From a virus, in IMG/VR virus record IMGVR_UViG_3300037189_013516, positions 1-28,280 of that record: a stretch of 28,280 bases of DNA; one strand, 5' to 3'. The notes beneath the pieces are model-generated. The model made no database searches. It had not been told where the DNA came from and saw only the letters and a list, made by a program, of their open reading frames with translations. Position numbers and translations under genes: made by a program. Position 1 is the first letter of the stretch. The number at the start of each line of letters is the position of its first letter. Positions 1 through 8,141 of the stretch are shown here, piece by piece.

Positions 1-1
1 A

Positions 2-178
2 ATACTAGAAATATTTAAAAAAAGGGAAAATATAGACATTTTTAATAAAAAAGCAGTGTTTATTTACGTAAAAGAGATGGCAGATGCTCAATCTAACACT
101 ATAACTAAAGTGATCAAGAAGTTAAAAACCATCTATAAGCAGATATTAGACAACTATTTAGAAAATAATGATTACTAA
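2..178 (+). CDS. C-terminal end of an unknown protein (5' end outside window)
   Basis: The frame starting at base 2 is open for 58 codons and ends in TAA at 176-178, 19 nt before the next start. It reads as a Lys- and Ile-rich, probably helical tail ending in LENNDY. An in-frame ATG at 77 could begin a 33-residue peptide, but the frame is open without interruption to the window edge, so a gene truncated by the window is more likely. Its strand and tight spacing to the baseplate genes suggest membership of the same structural cluster. I do not recognise the family. Confidence 0.6.
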   Translation: MLEIFKKRENIDIFNKKAVFIYVKEMADAQSNTITKVIKKLKTIYKQILDNYLENNDY

Positions 179-179
179 A

Positions 180-186
180 TATTTAT
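180..186 (+). promoter_or_regulatory. TATTTAT motif, candidate late promoter
   Basis: The word TATTTAT, preceded by A, lies in the 19-nt gap between the first stop and the ATG at 198, 11 nt before that start. The same [AG]TATTTAT word occurs in five other intergenic gaps (upstream of 3959, 12293, 15250, 26760 and 27588). T4-type late promoters need only a -10 element, so a promoter role is plausible. AT-rich background makes chance occurrence a real alternative. Confidence 0.35.
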
Positions 187-197
187 TCTAAACCTTT

Positions 198-560
198 ATG
201 GAGTTAGATAAAGTCATATTCAAGGATAAAACCATTGCAGACCTCGTAGAAGAAGTTTATAACAAGCATAAAAATCAAGATAAAACACTACGAGATGAGA
301 TCTTGAGGCTGACAGATATGATTGAAACAGCCGGAGACGCTATTGTGATTGTCCCTCTATTAAAAGGCTTCTTTGATTCTAGCTTAAAGAATGATGAAGT
401 CTTAATGAAGCTACTTACTATATTCCAAAAAGACTCCACTGACTCTAAAAAAGATGGAGCTGAAGATAATGGTATTCTTACTGAAAAGGATATAGAACAG
501 CTATTTAGTGAAGTTACTAGTTTAAAAGTTAAAGATCCTAAACAACTACCTCAAGCATAA
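198..560 (+). CDS. hypothetical acidic, helical 120-aa protein
   Basis: This 120-residue protein is rich in Lys, Glu, Asp and Leu and looks largely helical. Residues 1-45 are charged and amphipathic, residues 46-62 form a short hydrophobic stretch (IVIVPLLKGFF), and a charged helical C-terminus follows. There is no signal peptide and no catalytic motif I recognise. Its stop shares one base with the start of the next gene (TAATG), implying translational coupling to the baseplate hub candidate downstream, so a structural or assembly role in the tail is likely. Its codon use looks less AT-biased than its neighbours. Function unknown. Confidence 0.75.
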   Translation: MELDKVIFKDKTIADLVEEVYNKHKNQDKTLRDEILRLTDMIETAGDAIVIVPLLKGFFDSSLKNDEVLMKLLTIFQKDSTDSKKDGAEDNGILTEKDIEQLFSEVTSLKVKDPKQLPQA

Positions 561-1462
561 TGGGATATGTATTTGGAAATAAAATTGATTCTGATTTAGC
601 CAAAGTAGGTGGTCATTACTTTCAAATAGGAAGGGTTAAGTCTATTGTAATGGGACCTTATTCAGGAAATAGCAAATTACCTAATCCTGATTATGGAAGT
701 CCTAGTGATATAGGAAAGATAAGCTATGAATTATTATATTCAAGTCTTGCTACGTCAAAATCAAAAGGAATATCTCCTCCAGCATGGCCTATATTTAGTT
801 TTATAAAACAATATCCTACTATAAATGAAATAGTACTAATTATAGCCGGACCTACCGATGGATTAAATGATAATTTTTCTAATCAAAAATTTTTTTATTT
901 CCCTCCTTATGATTTATGGAATCATGTTAATCATGCTGCATTTCCAAATATGTCAGAATATTCAAAATTCCTAAATCAATATGCAAATCAACCAGGATAT
1001 CAAGGATCTGCTGTTCAAGGAACAAAACTTCCTTTAGGATATACTTTTCAAGAAAAAGAAACTGTAAGAAATTTGCAGCCATTTGAAGGAGATACAATAT
1101 TAGAATCTAGATTCGGTCAATCAATAAGATTTGGTAGCACAGTTCCAGTAATGAAAAAAAGTAATAACTGGTCTAATTCTGGAAATAATGGAGATCCTAT
1201 AACTATTATAGTTAATGGACAGGGTAGATCTTCTACGCTAAGTAAATTTGATCCTATAGTAGAAGATATAAATAAAGATAAATCGTCTATATATTTAACC
1301 GCAGGGCAAGAAATAAACATAGAAGACTTAACTTTATTTCCTCTTGCATCTTTTAGAACAAGTACAGGTGCTATAATTCAACCTCCTGTACAATTAGTTA
1401 AACCTTTTATATCTGATGAAGTAACTTCTGCTCAATTTCAAGATAAAAATAGTAATAAGTAA
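560..1462 (+). CDS. baseplate hub/spike-type structural protein (gp5 OB-fold-like)
   Basis: This 300-aa protein resembles OB-fold baseplate hub proteins of T4-like phages. An N-terminal region (about residues 15-110: GRVKSIVMGP, then NEIVLIIAGP) fits a beta-barrel. Residues 172-194 carry a conserved-looking block, LQPFEGDTILESRFGQSIRF, and residues 207-247 include GDPITIIVNGQG and EDINKDKSSIYLT, a pattern I associate with phage baseplate structural proteins. It overlaps both neighbours by one base (TAATG at 560 and 1462), and the following gene looks like the spike tip. No lysozyme domain is visible, unlike T4 gp5, where OB-fold, lysozyme and beta-helix are one chain. Hub assignment is by sequence style and context; an exact T4 equivalent is uncertain. 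Confidence 0.7.
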   Translation: MGYVFGNKIDSDLAKVGGHYFQIGRVKSIVMGPYSGNSKLPNPDYGSPSDIGKISYELLYSSLATSKSKGISPPAWPIFSFIKQYPTINEIVLIIAGPTDGLNDNFSNQKFFYFPPYDLWNHVNHAAFPNMSEYSKFLNQYANQPGYQGSAVQGTKLPLGYTFQEKETVRNLQPFEGDTILESRFGQSIRFGSTVPVMKKSNNWSNSGNNGDPITIIVNGQGRSSTLSKFDPIVEDINKDKSSIYLTAGQEINIEDLTLFPLASFRTSTGAIIQPPVQLVKPFISDEVTSAQFQDKNSNK

Positions 1463-1899
1463 TGTTTAAACCAGAATTTCCATATAAAGGTAATCAAATT
1501 ATAATATCATCAGATAGAGTAACACTGCATTCTAAAACTGATGCTATATTTCTATTTGGAAAACAAGCTGTTTCACTATCATCTACAAAAACTATAAATC
1601 TTGATGCAGTAGAGGGAGTAAAAATAGATTCTCCTAATATAGAATTAGGTCATGAAGCAAAAAAACTAGGTGAACCTGTAGTATTAGGAAGAACGCTAAA
1701 TACACAATTACAGGTATTATTATCTAATATTATGCAAGCAGGCAGATACATGCAACTAGCGTCTTCTGAACCTGATACAATGGGAGCTACTATGCAAAGT
1801 ATAAGAGATGCCGGTCAATTATTATTTAATTCTGCTGAGAGTTTACGTACTTCATTAATAGCAGACTCTATTTTGTCTAAAAATACTTATACAAGATAA
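1462..1899 (+). CDS. central spike/beta-helix-like baseplate protein
   Basis: This 145-aa protein has a repetitive beta pattern in residues 9-63 (GNQIIISSDRVTLHSKTDA, FLFGKQAVSLSSTKTINLDA, VKIDSPNIELG). Such alternating short strands with the 'KIDSPNIELG' style are typical of needle or spike proteins whose chains wind into a beta-helix, as in the C-terminal domain of T4 gp5 and gpV/VgrG-type spikes. Residues 75-145 look helical and probably pack against the hub. It begins on the last base of the OB-fold gene, consistent with the two making one complex. The likely role is membrane puncturing at the tail tip. No enzyme domain or C-terminal metal-binding HxH motif is seen. Confidence 0.65.
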   Translation: MFKPEFPYKGNQIIISSDRVTLHSKTDAIFLFGKQAVSLSSTKTINLDAVEGVKIDSPNIELGHEAKKLGEPVVLGRTLNTQLQVLLSNIMQAGRYMQLASSEPDTMGATMQSIRDAGQLLFNSAESLRTSLIADSILSKNTYTR

Positions 1900-1900
1900 A

Positions 1901-3940
1901 ATGTCAGATCCAGTAACTATAAATACTAAAATTAGTGCACCTACAAATGTAAGTACTAAACTAAATCCTGCTGCCTTAGCTACAGCAAATAAAACACCGC
2001 CTGGATTACCAGCTGTAAAAGTACTTAGTCGTAATGCTAAAGATATAGATATTAGTAAAGGAAATTCAAAAGGATTAGAAAGAGCTATTGGAGTTACTGC
2101 ACATTTTATTATTGATGCCCAAACAAAAACTAGCGAATTATTATACGGAAAGTATAGTGTTAGTGAAGACGAAATAAATCCAATTAAAAAAGCACTTGAT
2201 AAAGGTATAATTAAACTTCTTGAAGTAGTTGCCGGTGTTGACTTCTGTAATTTGATTAATTATGCTATAAATAATGTACCAGGCGGTAAAAAATTTAATC
2301 CAAAAGATACTCCGCCAACAGATTCATTAGGTAAAAAAAAGTGGTATATTCAAAATAAAGCATTTCAGATTCAATCTTTTATAGATGGTTATTATACTCA
2401 ATATGGAGATGCAAAAAATCCTGAAAGTAAATTAGGGCTTTATGCATTGACAAAGGAAATATCTAATATATTTGATTCTTTATTAAATCCAAACTCAGGT
2501 TTAAATGATCCTGATTTAACTAGTGCATTTCCACAACTTTCTATATTTAATAATTTTTTACAAAATTCATTAGGCATATTTAATAAGTACACAGATCTTA
2601 GACAGATTCCTAATTCAGAATTACAAAAAATAATTGGTTACGTAGATAAGGTAAGAGGCATTTCTATTGCTATTCAAGGATTAAATTCAGCCGCTTCTGC
2701 AGTAAGTTTAGCAGACACTTTTACAAATGGAGCAGTTTCAGATGAAATAGCTAAATTAAGTAGTCAAATACCTGTAACTAAACTTATTCCTACGCTAAAG
2801 TCTATATTAAAAACTGCTAATAAGATTAATTCTGTTGGAAGGAAAATAGTTGGGTTTATAAATTCATCTAGGTTTTTAATTAAACTACTTATGGGATTAA
2901 TTTGGATATTTAATCTAATTAAAGCATACTTTTTTGCAATACCATTAGGACCGCCTCCTATAGGAGCTACTGCAAAGTTAAGTGACGTAGTTCAAAATAA
3001 ATTAACTATAGAAGGAAATAAAAGACTTATAAGAAGGCTAGGACAAATCAATTCAGTTTTGAGTTTACTATCTTCATTTGCAGTATTATTAATATCTGGG
3101 ATGGTTAATATTATTGGAAAATTAGAACTGATTTTACTTAATATAGAGAATTGTGATAATGTAGATCCTAGTTTAGCAGAAGAAATTAAAGACACTATAA
3201 ATAATTTAGTTGGAACAACAAATGACTTACAAAAATTTATTAGCGAATACGAAGATAATAAAAATAAACTAAATACTAATTTTGGAAAATACCAAATTAA
3301 AATAGTTGATGAAGAAATAACTGATCAGGGTATCGGATTAAAAAGAAGGTACGGAGTTGCTTTAGATATTAATGGCGTTTTAGCTGTTCAAACTACTCCA
3401 ACATTTGCTTCATTAGATCAAATAATAATAAATGAAGTAAAAGTTCTTTTAGTATCTAAAGGATTAGTTAATTCAGCTTTCAGTGCATTTCCTATAGGAG
3501 ATATAGAAATCATGAATGAGGCATTAAATTATACAGGAGAAGTAGATATTAATATTGATGATATGCAAATTACTAATTTTGATTCCGGATTAGACGCCCC
3601 AGATAATACTGATCCTGAGCAAGGTAGTGGTCTTAATGCATTTATAAATAACTTACCTGGAGGTAAGGCGCTTAAGAGAAGAATGCGTAAATTGATGATT
3701 AAAAACAGTGAACAGCTTAAAACTGATTTAAAAAAGACAGATCCTAATGGTAAATATACTAGTGATGTTATTAAAAAAAATGATAGTGAAATTAATCAGT
3801 TAAAAATAGATGATCTTGAGGCAGAAAAGAAAAAATTAAAAGAAACACTAGCAACGACTACAAATCCTGCAAGTACTGCAGCTATAGTTAGGAAAATAAA
3901 AGACATAGATGATCAGATAAGGGATCTTAAAAACCATTAA
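1901..3940 (+). CDS. large unknown tail/baseplate protein with hydrophobic segments
   Basis: This 679-residue protein sits between the spike candidate and gp25. It is mostly helical, with a Pro/Thr-rich N-terminus (1-40). Two long hydrophobic segments lie at about residues 320-350 (FLIKLLMGLIWIFNLIKAYF) and 383-415, separated by a basic, polar stretch. Residues 440-620 look mixed alpha/beta, and a highly charged coiled coil occupies about 615-679. Hydrophobic hairpins occur in tape-measure and injected proteins that insert into the host membrane; that role is an inference. It starts 1 nt after the preceding stop, so it is probably co-translated with the spike gene. No catalytic motif recognised. 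Exact function unknown. Confidence 0.6.
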   Translation: MSDPVTINTKISAPTNVSTKLNPAALATANKTPPGLPAVKVLSRNAKDIDISKGNSKGLERAIGVTAHFIIDAQTKTSELLYGKYSVSEDEINPIKKALDKGIIKLLEVVAGVDFCNLINYAINNVPGGKKFNPKDTPPTDSLGKKKWYIQNKAFQIQSFIDGYYTQYGDAKNPESKLGLYALTKEISNIFDSLLNPNSGLNDPDLTSAFPQLSIFNNFLQNSLGIFNKYTDLRQIPNSELQKIIGYVDKVRGISIAIQGLNSAASAVSLADTFTNGAVSDEIAKLSSQIPVTKLIPTLKSILKTANKINSVGRKIVGFINSSRFLIKLLMGLIWIFNLIKAYFFAIPLGPPPIGATAKLSDVVQNKLTIEGNKRLIRRLGQINSVLSLLSSFAVLLISGMVNIIGKLELILLNIENCDNVDPSLAEEIKDTINNLVGTTNDLQKFISEYEDNKNKLNTNFGKYQIKIVDEEITDQGIGLKRRYGVALDINGVLAVQTTPTFASLDQIIINEVKVLLVSKGLVNSAFSAFPIGDIEIMNEALNYTGEVDINIDDMQITNFDSGLDAPDNTDPEQGSGLNAFINNLPGGKALKRRMRKLMIKNSEQLKTDLKKTDPNGKYTSDVIKKNDSEINQLKIDDLEAEKKKLKETLATTTNPASTAAIVRKIKDIDDQIRDLKNH

Positions 3941-3946
3941 AAATAA

Positions 3947-3953
3947 TATTTAT
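3947..3953 (+). promoter_or_regulatory. TATTTAT motif, candidate late promoter
   Basis: A-preceded TATTTAT in the 18-nt gap after the 679-aa gene, 5 nt before the ATG at 3959. If it acts as a -10 element the transcript for the gp25/gp6 group would be nearly leaderless. Confidence 0.33.
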
Positions 3954-3958
3954 AAAAT

Positions 3959-4411
3959 ATGGCACAAGTAGACTTACTAAGAAAATTAATCCGAGAAGAA
4001 CTCCGTGCGGTTCTAAAGGAAGAACTCCCTAAAATGCTAAAGGAGATCAAACAACCAGTTTATGTAGATCAGAAAAAAGCATTACAAGAAGAGGTTAAAA
4101 CAAAAATACCAGGAACCCTTAATACACATAGATCAAATCCAGTTGCCGGTGTTAAATTCCAAGGAAGTAGCCCTATGGCAAGTCTTTTAAATGAGACAGC
4201 ACTAAGTATGACTTCTGATAATGCAATGTCATTTAATAGTGAATATTCTAGTCCAACTATGGCATTCCAACCAGCTGAGGCAAGTGTTGGTTCTGTAGAA
4301 AGTATGCTAGGAACTGCTAGAGCAAGTTCAAATTTAGATGCAGTACAAATAAATGAGGTGCCAGATTTTACAGGTTTAATGTCAAAACTTAAAGCACAAG
4401 GAGCTATTTAA
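3959..4411 (+). CDS. hypothetical structural protein with N-terminal amphipathic helix
   Basis: This 150-aa protein opens with a charged amphipathic helix (residues 1-32: LLRKLIREELRAVLKEELPK). A low-complexity middle, rich in Ser, Met, Ala and Asn, and a short C-terminal helix (TGLMSKLKAQGAI) follow. Small proteins of this style are found beside gp25 in T4-like phages of marine bacteria; I cannot name its function. Its stop overlaps the gp25 start by one base (TAATG at 4411). An AAGGAG in its last codons lies 7 nt before that start, one of the few Shine-Dalgarno-like sequences here. Codon use at its 5' end is less AT-rich than neighbours. Confidence 0.65.
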   Translation: MAQVDLLRKLIREELRAVLKEELPKMLKEIKQPVYVDQKKALQEEVKTKIPGTLNTHRSNPVAGVKFQGSSPMASLLNETALSMTSDNAMSFNSEYSSPTMAFQPAEASVGSVESMLGTARASSNLDAVQINEVPDFTGLMSKLKAQGAI

Positions 4412-4824
4412 TGGCATACGGATTAAAACAAATATCACCTTTAGATCTTAAACCTTCAACAGGTATTGGAGTTAAAATACCTTTTCAGGCTGCTAATGTA
4501 TTTACTTCTGTATATACTACAAAGGAACAGATAAAATATAATATAATAAATTATCTATTAACAGACCCTAAAGAAAGACCATTTAATCCTACTTTTGGAG
4601 CTGGATTGAGATCTAGGTTATTTGAACAAATTGATAGACTATCTTTTGAAGATTTAAAACAGTCTATAATGACTCAGATGGAAAATTATTTTCCTCAAAT
4701 ACAAGTAACTCAATTAGAAATAATAGGAAATCCAGATTATAATTCAATTAATATAAAATTTAGTTATAGATTATTAAGATCAAATGAAAATGATTCGGTT
4801 ATCTTGACAATACAAAATATGTAA
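4411..4824 (+). CDS. 25: baseplate wedge subunit, gp25-like
   Basis: This 137-aa protein has the length and pattern of T4 gp25 and type VI secretion TssE. Residues 38-52 form a helix (KEQIKYNIINYLLTD) and residues 53-71 hold the signature block PKERPFNPTFGAGLRSRLF, corresponding to the family's conserved Arg/Pro-FG core. Helix LSFEDLKQSIMTQMENYFP and the C-terminal beta hairpin (INIKFSYRLL ... SVILTI) complete the fold. In contractile tails gp25 sits in the wedge core and helps dock the sheath to the baseplate. It is followed after 2 nt by gp6, the neighbour expected from the T4 wedge. Assignment is secure at family level. Confidence 0.92.
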   Translation: MAYGLKQISPLDLKPSTGIGVKIPFQAANVFTSVYTTKEQIKYNIINYLLTDPKERPFNPTFGAGLRSRLFEQIDRLSFEDLKQSIMTQMENYFPQIQVTQLEIIGNPDYNSINIKFSYRLLRSNENDSVILTIQNM

Positions 4825-4826
4825 AA

Positions 4827-6683
4827 ATGCCTAACGAAATCGACATTAAATATTTAAATAAAGATTTTAGTTCTTTTAAAGCAGATCTAATAGACTATGC
4901 TAAAGCGTACTATCCTACAGTTTATAATGACTTTAGTCAAGCTAGTCCTGGTAGTATGTTTATTGAAATGGCTTCATACGTTGGTGATGTTATGTCGTTC
5001 TATCTTGATAATCAACTTCAAGAAACTTTTTTACAATATGCTAAACAAAAAAATAATCTTTATACATTAGCATATATGTTAGGTTATAGACCTAAAGTAT
5101 CTTCTGCCGCAATAGTAGATTTAGACGTGTATCAACAAGTTCCTTCTATAACAAACGGAACAGATACAACACCTGACTTTTCATATGCAATGACTATACA
5201 ACAAGGAATGCAGGTAAAATCTTCAATTAATAGCTCAGTTGTATTTTATACTCCTCAAAAAGTAGATTTTACTACCTCTTCTTCATATGATCCAACTACT
5301 ATAGAAGTTTATACTATTGATGGTGGAGGAAATCCTAGTACTTATTTATTAAAGAAAACTGTTCAAGCACTTTCAGGACAAAGTAAAATTGCAGCATTTT
5401 CATTTTCTTCTCCTCAAAGATTTTCTACAGTAACAATACAAGATACATCTATTATATCTATATTAAGTGCTATAGATTCTAATGGTAATACTTGGTATGA
5501 AGTACCTTATTTAGCTCAAGATTATATATTAACACCAGTACAAAATACGGCATTAAACTATCCAAGTTTATACCAGTATTCAAATCAGGTTCCTTATATG
5601 ATTCAAAAACTTCAAGTACCTAGACGTTTTGTTTCTAGGTTTAGAACTGATGGATCATTAGAAATTGAATTTGGATCTGGCATAAATTCAGTAGCTGATA
5701 CTGCAGTTATTCCTAACCCTAATTCAGTAAGTGTTGGATTAACAGGAGGTGGTCTTAGTCAACTATCTAGTTCATTTGATCCAACTAATTTTGTAACTAC
5801 GCAAACTTATGGACTAGCTCCTAAAAATACCACAATTACATTTAATTATTTAGTAGGTGGTGGTGCAAGTGCTAACGCTCTATCTAATCAACTAACTCAA
5901 ATATCATCTTATACTGTTACTGGAAATACTAGTTTCCAAAATACTATAGCTGTAAATAACCCAAATCCTGCTGTAGGTGGTGGGGATGGTGATACTGTTG
6001 AAGAGTTAAGATTTAATATAGCTAATGAATTTCCTACACAGTTAAGAGCAGTTACTCAACAAGATTATCTATCTAGGACTCTTAGTATGCCAGGACAATA
6101 TGGTAAAGTATCTAAAGCTTATGTAACAAAAGACGATGCTACATTTAATAATTACATGCAATCAGATATAAGCCAAAAAGATCAAATATTAGTAAGTCTT
6201 TATTTGCTAGGATTAAATAATGCAAATCAACTAGCAGATCCTTCCCCAGCATTATTACAGAATATTCAGACATATCTTTCAGATTATAGAATGATGACTG
6301 ATTCAATTAATATCAAACCTGCGTATATTATAAACATAGCATGTAATTTTGATATTGTTATTAGACCTAATTATACAAGTCAAGATGTTATTGCTAGATG
6401 CATAATTCAAATGCAAAATTTCTTTAATATTGATAATTGGCAAATAAATGAACCTATTATATTAGGAGATATATATTCAACTCTAGATCAAGTAGAAGGA
6501 GTGCAAACAGTTAAAGATGTAAGAATAGTTAATAAATCAGGAGAGGCTTCAGGATATTCTAGATATTCTTATGATATCTCTGCTGGTACTTTAAATAATG
6601 TAATATATCCTTCTTTAGATCCATCTATATTCGAAGTTAAATATCCTAATACAGATATTCAAGGACGCGTAGTAACAATGTAA
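4827..6683 (+). CDS. 6: baseplate wedge subunit, gp6/baseplate-J-like
   Basis: This 618-aa protein matches the gp6/baseplate J type. The N-terminus (KYLNKDFSSFKADLIDYAK), then SPGSMFIEMASYVGDVMSFY and the helix holding LQETFLQYAKQ, is the classic opening of wedge J proteins. The central beta-rich part carries RRFVSRFRTDGSLEIEFGSG, where the FGxG turn is typical, and residues 385-430 include ELRFNIANEFPTQLRAVTQQ followed by DYLSRTLSMPGQYGKV. The C-terminal third (YIINIACNFDIVIRPNYTSQ, then EPIILGDIYSTLDQVEGVQ) is the conserved alpha/beta end domain. T4 gp6 dimers form the inner iris of the baseplate and link wedges. Its position just after gp25 supports the call. Confidence 0.92.
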   Translation: MPNEIDIKYLNKDFSSFKADLIDYAKAYYPTVYNDFSQASPGSMFIEMASYVGDVMSFYLDNQLQETFLQYAKQKNNLYTLAYMLGYRPKVSSAAIVDLDVYQQVPSITNGTDTTPDFSYAMTIQQGMQVKSSINSSVVFYTPQKVDFTTSSSYDPTTIEVYTIDGGGNPSTYLLKKTVQALSGQSKIAAFSFSSPQRFSTVTIQDTSIISILSAIDSNGNTWYEVPYLAQDYILTPVQNTALNYPSLYQYSNQVPYMIQKLQVPRRFVSRFRTDGSLEIEFGSGINSVADTAVIPNPNSVSVGLTGGGLSQLSSSFDPTNFVTTQTYGLAPKNTTITFNYLVGGGASANALSNQLTQISSYTVTGNTSFQNTIAVNNPNPAVGGGDGDTVEELRFNIANEFPTQLRAVTQQDYLSRTLSMPGQYGKVSKAYVTKDDATFNNYMQSDISQKDQILVSLYLLGLNNANQLADPSPALLQNIQTYLSDYRMMTDSINIKPAYIINIACNFDIVIRPNYTSQDVIARCIIQMQNFFNIDNWQINEPIILGDIYSTLDQVEGVQTVKDVRIVNKSGEASGYSRYSYDISAGTLNNVIYPSLDPSIFEVKYPNTDIQGRVVTM

Positions 6684-6693
6684 AAAATAAAAA

Positions 6694-7803
6694 ATGGCCG
6701 TATATAAAATATTTCCTTCAGCAGATGCCTCAATATATTCAAGTAGACCGGCAGCCAATGCAGGACTAGATGAAATATTAGAAGTATCAGTAAAAAATAA
6801 TCAATATCCATTGAATTATTTTGTTGATCCAGTACCAAATACTCCGTTACTAAGTGATGACTTAAGAAGATCTCTTATATTATTTGATGGTAAAGATTTA
6901 AGTACTATTAAATCATTTACAACAGGATCTTATCAAACAAATCTAAGATTATATCTTGCTAATGCAGAAAATTTAACTACTACATATAGTTTAGAAATAA
7001 GACAAATTTCTCAGTCTTGGTCAATGGGAACAGGAAAAGCTTCAGATAACCCAGAAACTAGAAACGGTGTTTGTTGGTATAATACTGGATCTTTTACAAC
7101 CACTGTTAATAACTGGGGATTTTTTAGATCTGCGCATTTAACTCCTGGAGGTGGTTCATGGACTGATGTATATGTTACTCAATCATTTGGATATAAGGAT
7201 AATAAAGATATTAATATAGATGTTACAGATATAGTAAATACCTGGTTTGATGGATCTCAATATAATAATGGATTTATTATAAAACACACAGATGCTATAG
7301 AACAAAATGATACTAGTTATATAGGATTAAGTTTTTTTTCTGTTGATACCCACACCATATACCCTCCTACTTTAGAAATAAAATGGGATGATAGTTCATA
7401 TGACAATGGAAATTTATCTATTGTTGATAATTCTAATACTATAATAACATTAGCCAACAACAATGGTAACTATAAATACGGAACATCAAAATATAAGATT
7501 ATAATTAATGCAAGAGATAAATATCCTGCGAGGGTATTTACTACATCTTCTTTTTATACAACTAATAAAGCCCTACCAGAAACATCTTATTGGGCACTTC
7601 AAGATGCAAAAACAGATGATATTGTTATAGATTTTGATACTAATTATACTAAAATAAGTTGTGATGGAACTAATAGTTATTTTAATTTATATATGAATGG
7701 ATTAGAGCCAGAAAGATATTATAAAGTACTTATAAGAACAGTACTACCAGACGGAGAGTCTTACGATACTGATAATAATTTAATATTTAAAGTAGTTAGA
7801 TAA
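6694..7803 (+). CDS. baseplate-associated structural protein with DNRLRE-like domain
   Basis: This 369-aa protein opens with a beta-sandwich resembling DNRLRE-type domains: PSADASIYSSRPAANAG (residues 7-23), RRSLILFD, LRLYLANAE, SLEIRQISQSWSMGTGKAS, then VTDIVNTWFDGSQYNNGFII and the aromatic strand LEIKW. The C-terminal region (240-369) is a second beta domain with YMNGLEPERYYKVLIRTVLP. DNRLRE domains are carbohydrate-binding or extracellular beta modules in bacterial surface proteins. In phage tails such domains act as structural decoration, so wedge-periphery or receptor-proximal placement is inferred. It lies 10 nt after gp6 and overlaps the next gene by one base. Its leader is A-rich with no Shine-Dalgarno. 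Confidence 0.65.
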   Translation: MAVYKIFPSADASIYSSRPAANAGLDEILEVSVKNNQYPLNYFVDPVPNTPLLSDDLRRSLILFDGKDLSTIKSFTTGSYQTNLRLYLANAENLTTTYSLEIRQISQSWSMGTGKASDNPETRNGVCWYNTGSFTTTVNNWGFFRSAHLTPGGGSWTDVYVTQSFGYKDNKDINIDVTDIVNTWFDGSQYNNGFIIKHTDAIEQNDTSYIGLSFFSVDTHTIYPPTLEIKWDDSSYDNGNLSIVDNSNTIITLANNNGNYKYGTSKYKIIINARDKYPARVFTTSSFYTTNKALPETSYWALQDAKTDDIVIDFDTNYTKISCDGTNSYFNLYMNGLEPERYYKVLIRTVLPDGESYDTDNNLIFKVVR

Positions 7804-8141
7804 TGGCAAATGTAGATTTAGTAAAACAAATTTATGGTCTTAATACCTATACAAAGGCCATCGATACCAGTTTTAGTGAGTTGATAACTCCAGTAACTGC
7901 ACCAACATTAACTGCTGTAACAGTAGATGATTTTTTTACTTATTATGATCAATTATTTTTTGATATTCCTGTTGATGGAAATATAAATTCTCATAAATAT
8001 TTAGTAGAAAGAAGTCAACAATATATAGGAGGTTCAGTAATCGATGCTGAAAAACAAGCCTTAATAGAAGAGATTAATTCACTTCGTCAACAATTATTAG
8101 ATCTTAATCAGACATTCACCAATATTAATCAATTAATGTAA
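7803..8141 (+). CDS. small coiled-coil baseplate-region protein
   Basis: This 112-aa protein has a globular N-terminus containing VTVDDFFTYYDQLFFDIP and a C-terminal coiled coil (about residues 78-112: AEKQALIEEINSLRQQLLDL) with regular Leu/Ile spacing. Both its start and its stop overlap neighbours by one base (TAATG at 7803 and 8141), so it is translationally locked between the DNRLRE-like protein and the giant 1359-aa protein. That arrangement suggests a connector or trimerisation component of the wedge or fibre attachment. No enzymatic motif. I do not recognise a named family. Confidence 0.7.
   Translation: MANVDLVKQIYGLNTYTKAIDTSFSELITPVTAPTLTAVTVDDFFTYYDQLFFDIPVDGNINSHKYLVERSQQYIGGSVIDAEKQALIEEINSLRQQLLDLNQTFTNINQLM

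Noticed and set aside
1117-1320. Short minus-strand frames inside + strand genes (also near 2992-3195, 11893-12087, 12428-12610, 14034-14219, 14879-15097, 23840-24028, 24330-24521)
   Set aside because: All lie wholly or almost wholly within well-supported + strand genes, are short, and have no gene-like context.
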